A stretch of 64,000 nt of DNA from Variovorax sp. PAMC26660 (GTDB lineage Bacteria; Pseudomonadota; Gammaproteobacteria; Burkholderiales; Burkholderiaceae_C), in the NCBI RefSeq assembly GCF_014302995.1, contig NZ_CP060295.1:6563501-6627500 (forward strand). The letters run 5' to 3'. This document shows positions 15,513 to 24,471 of this stretch, in pieces. Within the stretch, counting starts at the first letter, position 1. The number at the start of each line of letters is the position of its first letter. The notes under the pieces are model-generated. The model did no database searches. It had not been told where the DNA came from and saw nothing but the letters and a program-made list of their open reading frames with translations. The position numbers and the translations under genes were made by a program.

Positions 15513-16412
15513 ATGGCCATGAACGCAGCCGTGCAAGACGAGGCGACGGCCTTCGCACACGAAGGTGACGACCCGCAGTCCTTCATGCACCTGCTGGAAC
15601 AGGGTGCCCCCTGGCAACCCGGCCGGCTGCGCTATCACCACGGCTACGAGTTGCACCTGATCACAGCGCCCCACGAGTGCGCCTACATCGGCGACGAGGT
15701 CCATCGATTCGCGCCCGGCAGTGTCGTGCTTATCGGGCCCAGGCTGCCGCACAACCTTGTCTTCATGCGCGCCCAAGGCAACAGCGCCGCCGCAGTCATG
15801 CACGGAAGCCTGCTGCTGCGGTTCTCCGATGAGCCGATGCGCCGCGGCATGGAGTTCTTTCCAGAGTTGCGCAAGGCCCATGCCCTGCTGGAGCGCGCAC
15901 GCCGTGGCGTGGCATTCGCCGGCCTCGGTGAACTCGTGGCCAAGCGGTTCCAGGGGGTCAAGGCGCAAGGCGGGCTTGCGCGCCTCTCGGAATTTGCCGC
16001 GCTGCTGCATGAGCTGACGCAGTCGACCGACTACCGCACGCTGTCATCGCAGCCCTGCAGGACACCGGCCTGCGGTACCAGCGCCTCGTCGGCACACATC
16101 TACCGCACGCTCGACCACATCCAGTCGAACTACACCGACGCGCTGACGCTGATGGACGTCAGCGCTTTCGCCCATCTGACGCCGAGCGCCTTTTCACGCC
16201 AGTTCCGAAAAGTCACCGGCCGCACCTTCACCGAGTTCCTTGTCGGGCTGCGCGTGGCAGAAGCCGGCCGCCTGCTGCTGTGTACCCGCAAGCAGGTGAG
16301 CAGCATCTGCTACGAGGTGGGCTTCAACAACATCTCGAACTTCAACCGGCACTTCCGTCGACTCAAGAAAATGACGCCGGGACAATATCGCGCGCATGCG
16401 GAACTCGAGTGA
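15513..16412 (+). CDS. AraC-family regulator with cupin-like N-terminus
   Basis: A 299-residue regulator. The N-terminal half looks like the cupin-type sugar-sensing arm (HHGYELHLITAPHEC, then FAPGSVVLIGPRLPHN). The C-terminal 100 residues carry two helix-turn-helix motifs, the second in ICYEVGFNNISNFNRHFRRL, with the usual TPGQYR end. It follows the ribokinase gene by 4 bases and diverges from the sugar ABC operon, so activation of that operon is likely. A second ATG lies 6 bases downstream. Confidence 0.9.
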   Translation: MAMNAAVQDEATAFAHEGDDPQSFMHLLEQGAPWQPGRLRYHHGYELHLITAPHECAYIGDEVHRFAPGSVVLIGPRLPHNLVFMRAQGNSAAAVMHGSLLLRFSDEPMRRGMEFFPELRKAHALLERARRGVAFAGLGELVAKRFQGVKAQGGLARLSEFAALLHELTQSTDYRTLSSQPCRTPACGTSASSAHIYRTLDHIQSNYTDALTLMDVSAFAHLTPSAFSRQFRKVTGRTFTEFLVGLRVAEAGRLLLCTRKQVSSICYEVGFNNISNFNRHFRRLKKMTPGQYRAHAELE

Positions 16413-16474
16413 GACCGCAAGGCGGCTCGGCGAACTTCCTCAACAACGCAGACCGGTCGACCGCCAGCGCCGGT

Positions 16475-17770
16475 TCACAGCAACCTCAGTCGCTTCGCCT
16501 GCTCGGTGAGTTCCGCGCGAAAGTCCGGGTGCGCAATCGCAATCAGCTCCTGCGCCCGCTGCTTGGCCGACTTGCCACGCAACTGCGCCACGCCGTATTC
16601 GGTGACCACGTAGTTGATGTCGTTCTTGCTCGTGCTCACATGCGTGCCGGGCGAGAGCGACGGCACGATGCGCGAGATGGTGTCGCCCTTGGCGGTCGAG
16701 GGCAGCACGATGAAGGCTTTGCCGCCGCGCGAGCGATTGGCCGCACGCACGAAGTCCGACTGCCCGCCCGTGCCGGAATACGGCGCATGCCCCAGGCTCT
16801 CGGAGCCGCACTGGCCCAGCAGGTCGATCTGCATGGTCGCGTTGATGGCGATCAGGTTGTCGTTCAGCCCCGCCAGCGCCGGGTCGTTGGTGAAGTTCAC
16901 CGGATGCATCTCCAGCCCCGGATTGCGGTCCATGAAGCGATACAGCTTGCCCGACCCGAGCGCGAAGGTCGCGACCGACTTGCCCGGCAGATAGTTCTTG
17001 CGGCGGTTGGTGACAGCGCCACTTTCCACCAGCGTGAGGATGCCGTCGCCGATCATCTCGGTGTGAATGCCCAGGTCGTGCTTGCCCGTGAGCTGCATGA
17101 CCACCGCGTCGGGAATGCCGCCATAGCCGATCTGCAGCGTCGAGCCGTCGTCGATCAGATCGGCCACATGCTTGCCGATGGACTCCTGCACGGGGCCGAT
17201 CTTCGGCAGGCCCACTTCCATCACCGGCGCGTCGCTTTCGACGAGTGCCGCGACTTGCGAAATATGCACGTGGCAGTTGCCGCATGCGAAGGGCACGTTC
17301 GGGTTCACCTCCAGCACCACCGCGCGCGCCTTGGCGATGGCGGCCATCGTGTAGTCGGCGCCCAGGCTCACGGCAAAGTAGCCGTGCGCGTCCATCGGCG
17401 ACGCCATGCTGAAGACCACTTCGGCGGCGATCTGCCCACGCTCGATCTGCGCCGGGATCTCCGAAAAGTAGTTGGGGATGAAGTCGATCCAGCCTTCCTG
17501 TCCGCCCGCGCGGGTGGCACCGCCGAAGAACAGCGCGACGTGGCGCACATGCTCGATGGTCTCGGGGTCGATGTAGGCGTACTTGCGCATCGCAAGGATC
17601 TGCGCCACCTTGACGTCGCGAAAATCGCGACGCTGCTCCGACAGCGCCGTCAGCAGAGATGGCGGCTCGCCCACGCCGGTCGGCACGATGATCATGTCGC
17701 CGTTGCGCACCTGGCGCACGGCATCGGCAGCGGAAACGCGCTTTTGCGCGTACAGGTCTTGCATCGTCAT
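16475..17770 (-). CDS. Acetyl-CoA hydrolase/transferase family protein
   Basis: A 431-residue CoA-transferase of the acetyl-CoA hydrolase / 4-hydroxybutyrate CoA-transferase class. Visible features are the N-terminal GDMIIVPTGVGEPPSLL, the central IGYGGIPDAVVMQL, and the C-terminal VTEYGVAQLRGKSAKQRAQELI. The family active-site Glu normally lies in the C-terminal domain before GGQ-like residues; here GTGGQSDF is clear. It probably swaps CoA between acetyl-CoA and a short acid. ATG 17770 has only a weak ribosome site. It is followed by an unrelated regulator convergently. Confidence 0.88.
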   Translation of the reverse strand: MTMQDLYAQKRVSAADAVRQVRNGDMIIVPTGVGEPPSLLTALSEQRRDFRDVKVAQILAMRKYAYIDPETIEHVRHVALFFGGATRAGGQEGWIDFIPNYFSEIPAQIERGQIAAEVVFSMASPMDAHGYFAVSLGADYTMAAIAKARAVVLEVNPNVPFACGNCHVHISQVAALVESDAPVMEVGLPKIGPVQESIGKHVADLIDDGSTLQIGYGGIPDAVVMQLTGKHDLGIHTEMIGDGILTLVESGAVTNRRKNYLPGKSVATFALGSGKLYRFMDRNPGLEMHPVNFTNDPALAGLNDNLIAINATMQIDLLGQCGSESLGHAPYSGTGGQSDFVRAANRSRGGKAFIVLPSTAKGDTISRIVPSLSPGTHVSTSKNDINYVVTEYGVAQLRGKSAKQRAQELIAIAHPDFRAELTEQAKRLRLL

Positions 17771-17825
17771 GAAGCGGGTCTTGTCTCTTGTTGTTTGTTG
17801 ATCGATTGCTTGATTGATTGATCGC
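17771..17825. other. Low-complexity spacer upstream of the CoA-transferase
   Basis: The 55 bases between the aldolase and CoA-transferase genes carry short TTGATTGATTGATCG-like runs (about 17794-17824) and are AT-rich compared with both genes. It may hold the CoA-transferase promoter; no box could be assigned. The repeats are too short and irregular to call a functional element. Confidence 0.4.
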
Positions 17826-18851
17826 TCAGCGTGGCGCGTCCTTCTGCGCGTCGTACTCGCCGCGGCGTGCCGCCCGGTTGCAGCGGGTGCGGAACACCAG
17901 CGCCTGCTGGGCCACTGCGACGTTGGCCGCGTCACCCTTCCATGCGTCGAGCGCCGGCTGCTGCACCGCACGCGAAAAGGAGAAGGTCAGCGCCCACGGC
18001 ATGCGCGACTTGAACCTCGTGTTCATTGCGCCCAGGCGAGCCGAAGCCAGTTGAGCGGACTGCCCGCCTGACAGGAATGCGACGCCGGCCACGGCCGCCG
18101 GCACGGTGCGCAGCAAGCAAGCGACGGTGGCATCGACCACCGCATCGACAGCATCCTGCACCTTGCTGCCCTGCCCCGGCAGCACCATGTTCGGCTTGAG
18201 CAGCATGCCTTCCAGCAGCACGCCTTGCGCGTTCAGTTGGGCAAACACTTTGCGCAGAACCTCTTCGGTGACCTGCGCGCATCGCGCGAGCGAATGGTCG
18301 CCGTCCATCACCACTTCGGGCTCGACGATGGGGACCACGCCGGCTTCCTGGCACAGCGCCGCATAGCGCGCGAGCGCATGGGCGTTGACGTCGATGCAGG
18401 CGCGGCTGGGCAAGCCGTCGCCAATGGCGATCACGCCGCGCCATTTGGCAAAGCGCGCGCCCATGCCGACGTACTCGGCCAGGCGTTCGCGCAGCCCGTC
18501 GAGGCCTTCGGTGACCGTCTCGCCGGGATGGCCGGCCAGCGCCTTCGCACCCATGTCGACCTTGATGCCGGGGATGATGCCGACGTCGGCCAGCGCCTTG
18601 GCGAACGAGGCACCGGTATTCGTCTTCTGCCGGATGGTTTCGTCGAACAGGATGGCCCCGCTGATGCTGTCGCCCAGCCCGGGCGCAGTGACGATCAGCT
18701 CGCGCCAGTCGCGCCGCGCGCCCTCGGTCTGCGGGATGCCCAGCGCCGCGAAGCGCTTGTTGCAGGTGGCGTTGCTCTCGTCCATCGCGAGCAGGCCCTT
18801 GTCACCGGCGACCAGCGCCTGCGCGGTATCGATCAATGTCTGTGCAGTCAT
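17826..18851 (-). CDS. Class I fructose-bisphosphate aldolase
   Basis: A 341-residue aldolase of the eukaryote-like class I type, which forms a Schiff base. The N-terminal GLLAMDESNATCNKRF, the SGAILFDETI segment, VPIVEPEVVMDGDHS and the Schiff-base lysine in LLKPNMVLPG are present. It cleaves or forms fructose 1,6-bisphosphate in glycolysis and gluconeogenesis. It lies alone upstream of the CoA-transferase on the same strand, 55 bases apart. The ATG at 18851 matches the usual family start. Confidence 0.93.
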   Translation of the reverse strand: MTAQTLIDTAQALVAGDKGLLAMDESNATCNKRFAALGIPQTEGARRDWRELIVTAPGLGDSISGAILFDETIRQKTNTGASFAKALADVGIIPGIKVDMGAKALAGHPGETVTEGLDGLRERLAEYVGMGARFAKWRGVIAIGDGLPSRACIDVNAHALARYAALCQEAGVVPIVEPEVVMDGDHSLARCAQVTEEVLRKVFAQLNAQGVLLEGMLLKPNMVLPGQGSKVQDAVDAVVDATVACLLRTVPAAVAGVAFLSGGQSAQLASARLGAMNTRFKSRMPWALTFSFSRAVQQPALDAWKGDAANVAVAQQALVFRTRCNRAARRGEYDAQKDAPR

Positions 18852-19023
18852 GTCGGGGCACCTCTTTGGCAGCGATCCTACGCCCTCCCCGCGAACGCGC
18901 TAACACCGCGAACCTGAGCGCTGGCCGACTTGGCGTTGCAGCCAATGCAGGCACACAGGTCTTTGCCCACTCGGTGCCAACGGGATGTAATCTCCGCGCG
19001 TCGGCATGTCAAAGGAAGTCTGC

Positions 19024-19608
19024 ATGAAGAGCGGGTCACATAAATGTCATGCGCGTCGTGCCCACAGGCCCGCCTTGCTGGGCGGCCTTGCGCTTGCGCT
19101 CGCCGTGGCCGGCATGCCCTCGGCGTTTGCCGAACTGGGGGGCGCCCCGACGCTGAGTGCCGCCAGCGCGCATTCGGTTCAGCGCCTTGCCGCCGGGTCG
19201 AACAAGGCCAGCAGCCCGACGGCCAGCACCGAACCCGCAACGGGCGGCAGCGCGCCGGCAGGAACAACGGCAAGCTGGACCACGCGCGAAGTCACGCTGC
19301 CAGACGGCCTGATCGAGCGCGAGTACCTGACCGCGGACGGCGTCGTGTTCGCGGTGGCGTGGCGCGGCTCGCACCGGCCTGAACTCTCGGTGTTGCTGGG
19401 CACCCAGTACGCCACGCAGATGTCACGGAACGCACGCGCGCTGCGCCTGCAAGGCAGGGGTTCGCACGGCACGACCTCGCAGAAGGACGAGACATTCGCG
19501 GTACAGGCCTCCACGCACCAACGCTCTTCGACGGGCGTTGCCTGGTTGCCGCAATTGCTGCCAGCCGGCGTCAGTCCGGATGCGCTGTCGATCCCGCAAG
19601 GTTCCTGA
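19024..19608 (+). CDS. DUF2844 domain-containing exported protein
   Basis: A 194-residue secreted protein of unknown function. A signal peptide runs to about residue 36, ending SAFA. It is followed by ELGGAPTL, which matches the DUF2844 family start, and a Ser/Thr/Ala-rich linker. The conserved core contains DGLIEREYLTADGVVFAVAWRG and PELSVLLG. ATG 19024 is chosen because GGAAG lies 7 bases upstream; an earlier ATG at 19006 lacks this. It is followed 29 bases later by a DUF3443 gene, and the two families commonly travel together in Burkholderiales. Confidence 0.88.
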   Translation: MKSGSHKCHARRAHRPALLGGLALALAVAGMPSAFAELGGAPTLSAASAHSVQRLAAGSNKASSPTASTEPATGGSAPAGTTASWTTREVTLPDGLIEREYLTADGVVFAVAWRGSHRPELSVLLGTQYATQMSRNARALRLQGRGSHGTTSQKDETFAVQASTHQRSSTGVAWLPQLLPAGVSPDALSIPQGS

Positions 19609-19637
19609 CCCTCTCAACCCTTCAGTCATCAGCCACC

Positions 19638-21002
19638 ATGCCCATGGAATCACAGCAGGCAAGCAACGAACGCGTGACTGGCGCCAGTGCGCGCGCGAAG
19701 GCAATGAGCCCGGGAGCCAGGGCCTGGCTTCTCAGGGCTGCGGTCATGGCTGTATGCGCGGGAAGCCTCGCGGGCCTCGTTGCCTGCGGTGGGGGTGGCG
19801 GCGGAGGCGGAGGCGGCCTGCCGATCGGGTTGCTGCCCCCCACGGCGCCAGCAGCAGCGCCTTCGGCCCCGGTGGCAACCTCGCAGAACGCGATGACCGT
19901 CACGGTGGGCCGTGGAACGGATTCGAGCGGGGTCAACCTTCCACAGGTCAGCGTGCAGCTTTGCGCTCCGGGAACGGGCAACTGCCAGACGATCAACAAC
20001 GTACTGATCGACACCGGCTCCACGGGCCTGCGGATCACCGCCGCCGCCATCAGTCCGTCGCTGCTCGCGGCCCTGCCGCGCGAGACGGTGAACAGTGCGC
20101 CGCTGAATGCATGCCAGCAGTTCCTCGATGGCTACACGTGGGGAACGATGCGCGTGGCCGACGTCACGCTGGGGCCGAAGTCGGCGGCGGCGCAACCGCT
20201 GCAGATCGTGGGCGATACGGCGGCGGGCGGCGCCCCGGCCACATGCTCGGACAACGGGACGCTGGCGGCTGAAAACACCCCCGCCGACCTTGGAACGAAC
20301 GGCATCATCGGCTTGGCGGCCTTCCTGCACGATTGCGGCGCAGCGTGCGCGCAGCAGGTCGTTTCGGCCACCTACTACACCTGCCCCTCGGGAGGGGCGT
20401 GCCAGGGAAGCACAGTGCCCGTCGCGATGCAGGCCCCCAACCTCGTGGCCGCTTTCGCGCAGGACAACAACGGGGTCGTGCTCAGCCTGCCCGCGATCTC
20501 GTCGGCAGGCCAGGGCACGACGCTCGGAACGCTCTACTTCGGCGTCGGCACGCAATCCAACAACGCCATGAGCGGCGCGACGGTGCTGCGAACGAACCCG
20601 CGCACACTCGCTGTCTCGGCGACCTACAAGAGCGCGAGCTTTCCCGACAGCTTTCTCGACAGCGGCTCGAACTTCTTCTTTCTGAACGATTCCTCGATTG
20701 CCCGATGCCCGAGCGTTTCGTTTGCGGGCTTCTATTGCCCTGCGAGTTCATTGGCCCTGTCTGCCAGTTTCACCTCGGCAACGGGATCTTCCTTGAGCCA
20801 GAACTTTTCCATCGTGAATGCACAGTCGCTGTTCACGAGCAACCCGGGTGCAGTGGCGGTCGATGATGTGGCCGGCACCGGCATCAACGGCGCCATCGAT
20901 TTCGGCCTGCCGTTTTTCTACGGCAGGCTGGTGGCCGTGCTCAACGAGGGGCAGACGGCGCTGGGCCAGCCGGGGCCGTTCACGGCGCTGGCGTCGCCCT
21001 GA
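19638..21002 (+). CDS. DUF3443 family lipoprotein
   Basis: A 454-residue exported protein of unknown function. A long basic N-terminus leads to a hydrophobic segment and a lipobox-like GLVACG at about residues 45-50, then a run of ten glycines and a Pro/Ala linker, which suggests an anchored protein with a flexible tether. The core has NNVLIDTGSTGLRI, which resembles an aspartic-protease active-site loop (D-T-G-S), and GTNGIIGLAAF later. A retropepsin-like role is only a suggestion. The gene follows DUF2844 and probably acts with it. Confidence 0.87.
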   Translation: MPMESQQASNERVTGASARAKAMSPGARAWLLRAAVMAVCAGSLAGLVACGGGGGGGGGGLPIGLLPPTAPAAAPSAPVATSQNAMTVTVGRGTDSSGVNLPQVSVQLCAPGTGNCQTINNVLIDTGSTGLRITAAAISPSLLAALPRETVNSAPLNACQQFLDGYTWGTMRVADVTLGPKSAAAQPLQIVGDTAAGGAPATCSDNGTLAAENTPADLGTNGIIGLAAFLHDCGAACAQQVVSATYYTCPSGGACQGSTVPVAMQAPNLVAAFAQDNNGVVLSLPAISSAGQGTTLGTLYFGVGTQSNNAMSGATVLRTNPRTLAVSATYKSASFPDSFLDSGSNFFFLNDSSIARCPSVSFAGFYCPASSLALSASFTSATGSSLSQNFSIVNAQSLFTSNPGAVAVDDVAGTGINGAIDFGLPFFYGRLVAVLNEGQTALGQPGPFTALASP

Positions 21003-21011
21003 GGACGCCTG

Positions 21012-22184
21012 CTAGATCACGTTCTTTTCGAGCAGCGGCCGGTTCTCCAGGATGCGGTCGAACGAGACCGCAGAAAGATCGAGGCTGCGGTATTCGCCAA
21101 AGCGGATCAGCTCCGCCACGCCCCGCCCCGCCGCCGGGCACTGCTGCAGCCCATGGCCCGAGAAGCCGTTCGCGAAGAACAGGTTGTCGCAGTCGGGATG
21201 CAGCCCGAGGATGGCGTTGTGGTCGAACACGTTCATCTCGTAGTAGCCGGCCCAGGCGCCCGTCATGCGGATCGCCTCGAAGGCCGGCACGCGCTCGGCC
21301 AGCGCGGGCCAGATGAAGTTGTCGAAGGCCTCGTACTCGACGTCGAGCGGCATGTCGTCGTGGTCTTGCGCTTCGGGCGGTGCAAAGCCGCAGATGAACT
21401 GGCGGCCTTCGGGGCGCAGCCAGATGCCGGAGGTGTCGATCACCAGCGGGCAGTCCGGCAGCGTGTCGGGGCACGAGAAGCTGAAAACGCTGCGGCGACG
21501 ACCGCGCACCGGCAGCGCGATGCCGGCCCATTCGGCGACCTTCGCGGCCCAGGCGCCTCCCGCGTTGACAACGACGTCGGCATCGAGCACCTGGCCGCTG
21601 TCGAGTTCCACACCGGTCAGCGTGCGCCCGTTGCGCCGCAAGCCGGTGGCATGCGCCTGCACGTAGCGCGCGCCTTGCGACACAGCCTTCTTGCGAAAGG
21701 CTTGCAGCAGGCTGTAGCCGTCGTACCAGCCCTCGCCCGAGAGACCGAGCGATGCGAGCGCGACGCCTTCGGTCGAGATCCACGGGAAGCGCGTCTTCAG
21801 TTCATCGGGCGTCATCAGCGCCACGTCGACCGCGTGCGCTTTCTGCATCGCATGGTTCTCGCGCAGCACATCGACGCCGGCCGGTGATGCCAGGTAGAGG
21901 TAGCCGGGCTCGACCAGCCCGATGTCGGGCACGTCGTCGCCCACGCGCAAGGTCTGGCCGAGCTTGCGGAAGAAGTCGATGCCATAGAGCGACATCTCGA
22001 TGTTGATGGCGGTCGAGAACTGCTGGCGGATCGAGCTGGCCGACAGCGCCGACGACGCCTGCTTGTACGAGAAATCTCGCTCGACCACCGTGACCTCGAA
22101 GGGCTCCCCTTCCGGGTCCCGGGTCAGGAAGTAGGCGATGGCGGAGCCAATGGCACCGCCGCCGATGATCACCACACGACGCAT
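21012..22184 (-). CDS. FAD-dependent oxidoreductase (DAO family)
   Basis: A 390-residue flavoprotein of the D-amino-acid oxidase / sarcosine oxidase fold. The dinucleotide site VVIIGGGAIGSAIAYFL starts at residue 3. Acidic binding continues in VTVVERDFSY, and the C-terminal FFANGFSGHGLQQCPAAGRGVAEL closes the FAD fold. It would oxidise an amino or imino acid. ATG 22184 follows AAGGAAGG. The next gene upstream on the strand is an ornithine-cyclodeaminase-like reductase, and a binding protein follows that, which suggests uptake and oxidation of an unusual amino acid. Confidence 0.9.
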   Translation of the reverse strand: MRRVVIIGGGAIGSAIAYFLTRDPEGEPFEVTVVERDFSYKQASSALSASSIRQQFSTAINIEMSLYGIDFFRKLGQTLRVGDDVPDIGLVEPGYLYLASPAGVDVLRENHAMQKAHAVDVALMTPDELKTRFPWISTEGVALASLGLSGEGWYDGYSLLQAFRKKAVSQGARYVQAHATGLRRNGRTLTGVELDSGQVLDADVVVNAGGAWAAKVAEWAGIALPVRGRRRSVFSFSCPDTLPDCPLVIDTSGIWLRPEGRQFICGFAPPEAQDHDDMPLDVEYEAFDNFIWPALAERVPAFEAIRMTGAWAGYYEMNVFDHNAILGLHPDCDNLFFANGFSGHGLQQCPAAGRGVAELIRFGEYRSLDLSAVSFDRILENRPLLEKNVI

Positions 22185-22224
22185 GAATTGCCTTCCTTGC
22201 TGCTGTCCAGCATCACTGCTGATG

Positions 22225-23124
22225 TCACTGCTGATTTCGGTACGCCAGTTGCGCCGCCGCCAGGTCCCACAGCGCATGGCCCACGGTCTTGACCAGCACC
22301 GGCCGGTCGGCCGCCACGGGCGATGCGCTGGCAAAGGCCTGCACAGCGGACCAGTCGACGTCCGCCTGGATCAGGTCGCCCGCTTCGGCGCGCGCGCCCT
22401 CCAGCGTATCCACAAACACGGCGCAGCGCCGCACCACCTCGGGCGGCACTTCGGCCATGTCGGCGCGGTAGGCGCCGATGGCGATCACCGTGGCGTCCGG
22501 CCGCAGTTGCGACGGCACCACGGGATCGCATGAATTGGTCGTGGCCACGATCACGTCGGCCTCGGCCGCCGCAGCGGCCGGGTCGGTGATTGCACTCGCA
22601 TCGACACCGCGTGCGCGCATGTGTTGCGCCAGGGCTTCGGAGTGCGCCTGCGACCGGGCATGAACCTGCAGGCGCTGAACGCCCCACACCTCGGCGAATG
22701 CCTCGGCATGCGCAAGCGCCTGCACGCCCGCGCCGATCAGCAGCATGCGAGCGCCGCTCCTGCGCCCTGCCCGCATCGCACCAGCGAGCGACAGCGCCGC
22801 CGTGCGCCGCGCAGTCAGCACATTGCCGTCCATGCCAAGCAGCCGGTTGCCATCGGCCGCATCCATCAGGGTCACGTCGCCCTGCACCACCGGCAGGCCC
22901 TGCGCAGCATTGCCTGCGTGCACGGTCACCGTCTTCAAGACTGCAAAGCGCAGATCGGCCGCGGGCATCAACAGCATGACGCCGCCGGCCGCAAGCGGCA
23001 CGCAGGTCCGAGGTGCGGCATGCGCCTCGCCCCGGCGTTCGCGCTCGAACATCTGCAGCAGCGCTTCGACCAGCGCACCGTAGGGAAGCGCCGCAGCAGT
23101 CTCTGCCGCATTCAGGGTTCGCAT
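22225..23124 (-). CDS. Ornithine cyclodeaminase / ketimine reductase family protein
   Basis: A 299-residue NAD(P)-binding enzyme of the OCD/mu-crystallin family. Residues 45-75 show VMLLMPAADLRFAVLKTVTV, with the substrate-binding Lys. The Rossmann motif is MLLIGAGVQALAHAEAF, followed by DVIVATTNSCDPVV. Members include ornithine cyclodeaminase and reductases of cyclic imino acids. Because the downstream gene is a DAO-type oxidase, reduction of an imine product is plausible. It is somewhat shorter than the usual 310-350 residues. Confidence 0.87.
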   Translation of the reverse strand: MRTLNAAETAAALPYGALVEALLQMFERERRGEAHAAPRTCVPLAAGGVMLLMPAADLRFAVLKTVTVHAGNAAQGLPVVQGDVTLMDAADGNRLLGMDGNVLTARRTAALSLAGAMRAGRRSGARMLLIGAGVQALAHAEAFAEVWGVQRLQVHARSQAHSEALAQHMRARGVDASAITDPAAAAAEADVIVATTNSCDPVVPSQLRPDATVIAIGAYRADMAEVPPEVVRRCAVFVDTLEGARAEAGDLIQADVDWSAVQAFASASPVAADRPVLVKTVGHALWDLAAAQLAYRNQQ

Positions 23125-23137
23125 CCGGGCGCTTGCG

Positions 23138-24283
23138 TCAGGAGCCGGCCACGCGAACGCGCTTGCCGTCCTTGTAGGTGAAGACGGTGAAGTCCGGCTT
23201 CTGCAGGTTGCCCTTGCCGTCGAAGCTGATGGTGCCGGTCACGCCGTCGAACTTCACCTTGCGCATCGCCGGCAGGTAGGCCTCGGGCTCGACCGAGTTG
23301 GCCGCGCGCATGCCGGCGGCCAGCGCCATCATGGCATCGTAGAGGTACGGCGCATAGGTCAGCACCTCGACGCCGTAGCGGGCCTTGTAGCGCTGTTCGA
23401 ACTCGGCGCCCTTGGGGGTCTTTTCCAGTTCCTTGCCGCCGCGCGTGCAATACAGCAGGCCATCGACGGCGCCCGCGCTGATCTTGGCGACCTCGTTGGT
23501 GCACAGCCCATCGGTGCCGAGCAGCTTGGCCGTGATGCCCAACTGCTTCATCTGGCGTGCAATCAGGCCGCCCTGCGCGTCCATGCCGCCGTAGAACACC
23601 ACGTCGGGCTGTTTGCTCTTGATGGTGGTCAGGATGGCCATGAAGTCGGTGGCCTTGTCGCTGCCGTACTCCTGCGCCACGATGTTGCCGCCCAGCGCCT
23701 TCACGCCGCGCGTGAACACTTCGGCGGCGCCCTGGCCGTAGGCGGTGCGGTCGTCGATCACCGCGATGTTCTTCGCCTTCAGGTCTTTCACGGTGAAATT
23801 GGCGATGGCGATGCCCACGTCGTCGTCGCTGGCCAGGATGCGAAAGACGTTGTCGTAGCCCTGCTTGGTGAAGGTCGGGTTGGTGGCGGTGGACACGTCG
23901 GGCAGGCCCGCACGGCTGTAGACGGCCGAGGCCGGAATGGCCGCGCCCGAGTTGAAGTGGCCCAGCATGCCCTTCACGCCCATGTCGGCCAGCTTGTTGG
24001 CGACCACCATGGCCTGCTTGGGGTCGGCCTGGTCGTCTTCGGACTGGAGCACGAACTTGATCTTCTTGCCGCCGATCACAAGGCCCTGCTTGTTCAGGTC
24101 TTCGACCGCCAGCCGTGCGCCGTTGTCGTTGTCCTTGCCCCAGTGGGCGGCGCCCCCGGTCAGCGGGCCGGCGTGGCCGATGGTGACGGTCTGCTCGGCC
24201 TGCGCCCATACGGCGGCAGGCAGACTCAGGGCGGAAGCGAGCGCAATGCCCAGGGCAGTGCGACGGGTGCACGAAACAATCAT
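23138..24283 (-). CDS. Branched-chain amino-acid-type ABC substrate-binding protein
   Basis: A 381-residue periplasmic receptor (Peripla_BP_6 / LivJ type) with a signal peptide ending VWAQA near residue 28. Family features include TIGHAGPLTGGAAHWGKD, ARLAVEDLN and the AYGQGAAEVFTRGV region. Its start at 24283 follows GAGGAG. No permease or ATPase gene is nearby, so it must share a transporter encoded elsewhere. It is the first gene of the operon leading to the two redox enzymes and diverges from a LysR regulator. Confidence 0.92.
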   Translation of the reverse strand: MIVSCTRRTALGIALASALSLPAAVWAQAEQTVTIGHAGPLTGGAAHWGKDNDNGARLAVEDLNKQGLVIGGKKIKFVLQSEDDQADPKQAMVVANKLADMGVKGMLGHFNSGAAIPASAVYSRAGLPDVSTATNPTFTKQGYDNVFRILASDDDVGIAIANFTVKDLKAKNIAVIDDRTAYGQGAAEVFTRGVKALGGNIVAQEYGSDKATDFMAILTTIKSKQPDVVFYGGMDAQGGLIARQMKQLGITAKLLGTDGLCTNEVAKISAGAVDGLLYCTRGGKELEKTPKGAEFEQRYKARYGVEVLTYAPYLYDAMMALAAGMRAANSVEPEAYLPAMRKVKFDGVTGTISFDGKGNLQKPDFTVFTYKDGKRVRVAGS

Positions 24284-24363
24284 CGGAAGTCTCCTCGTAT
24301 CGTTGGCAGGGGTCGGCACGCAGAATAGAGTCGTGACCGCATGCGGAACAAACGCTAAATACA

Positions 24364-24375
24364 CACAACGTTGTG
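24364..24375. promoter_or_regulatory. Perfect 12-bp palindrome between binding protein and LysR genes
   Basis: CACAACGTTGTG is a perfect dyad in the 188-base divergent gap between the binding-protein gene (start 24283) and the LysR gene (start 24472). Its position suits an operator for the LysR protein, although LysR sites are usually longer and of T-N11-A form. Confidence 0.45.
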
Positions 24376-24471
24376 CGGGCCCGGAAGGAAGCCGGCGCCC
24401 GGACACGGTTCTTTGGGAACAGGCACGGCAGGTGCTTTGACAAGAAGACAGAGACAACAGGCAGTGAATCG

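Noticed and set aside
17783-17830. TTGATTGA-type run as a microsatellite or phase-variable tract
   Set aside because: Only two or three irregular units are present, outside coding sequence and not at a recognisable promoter spacer.
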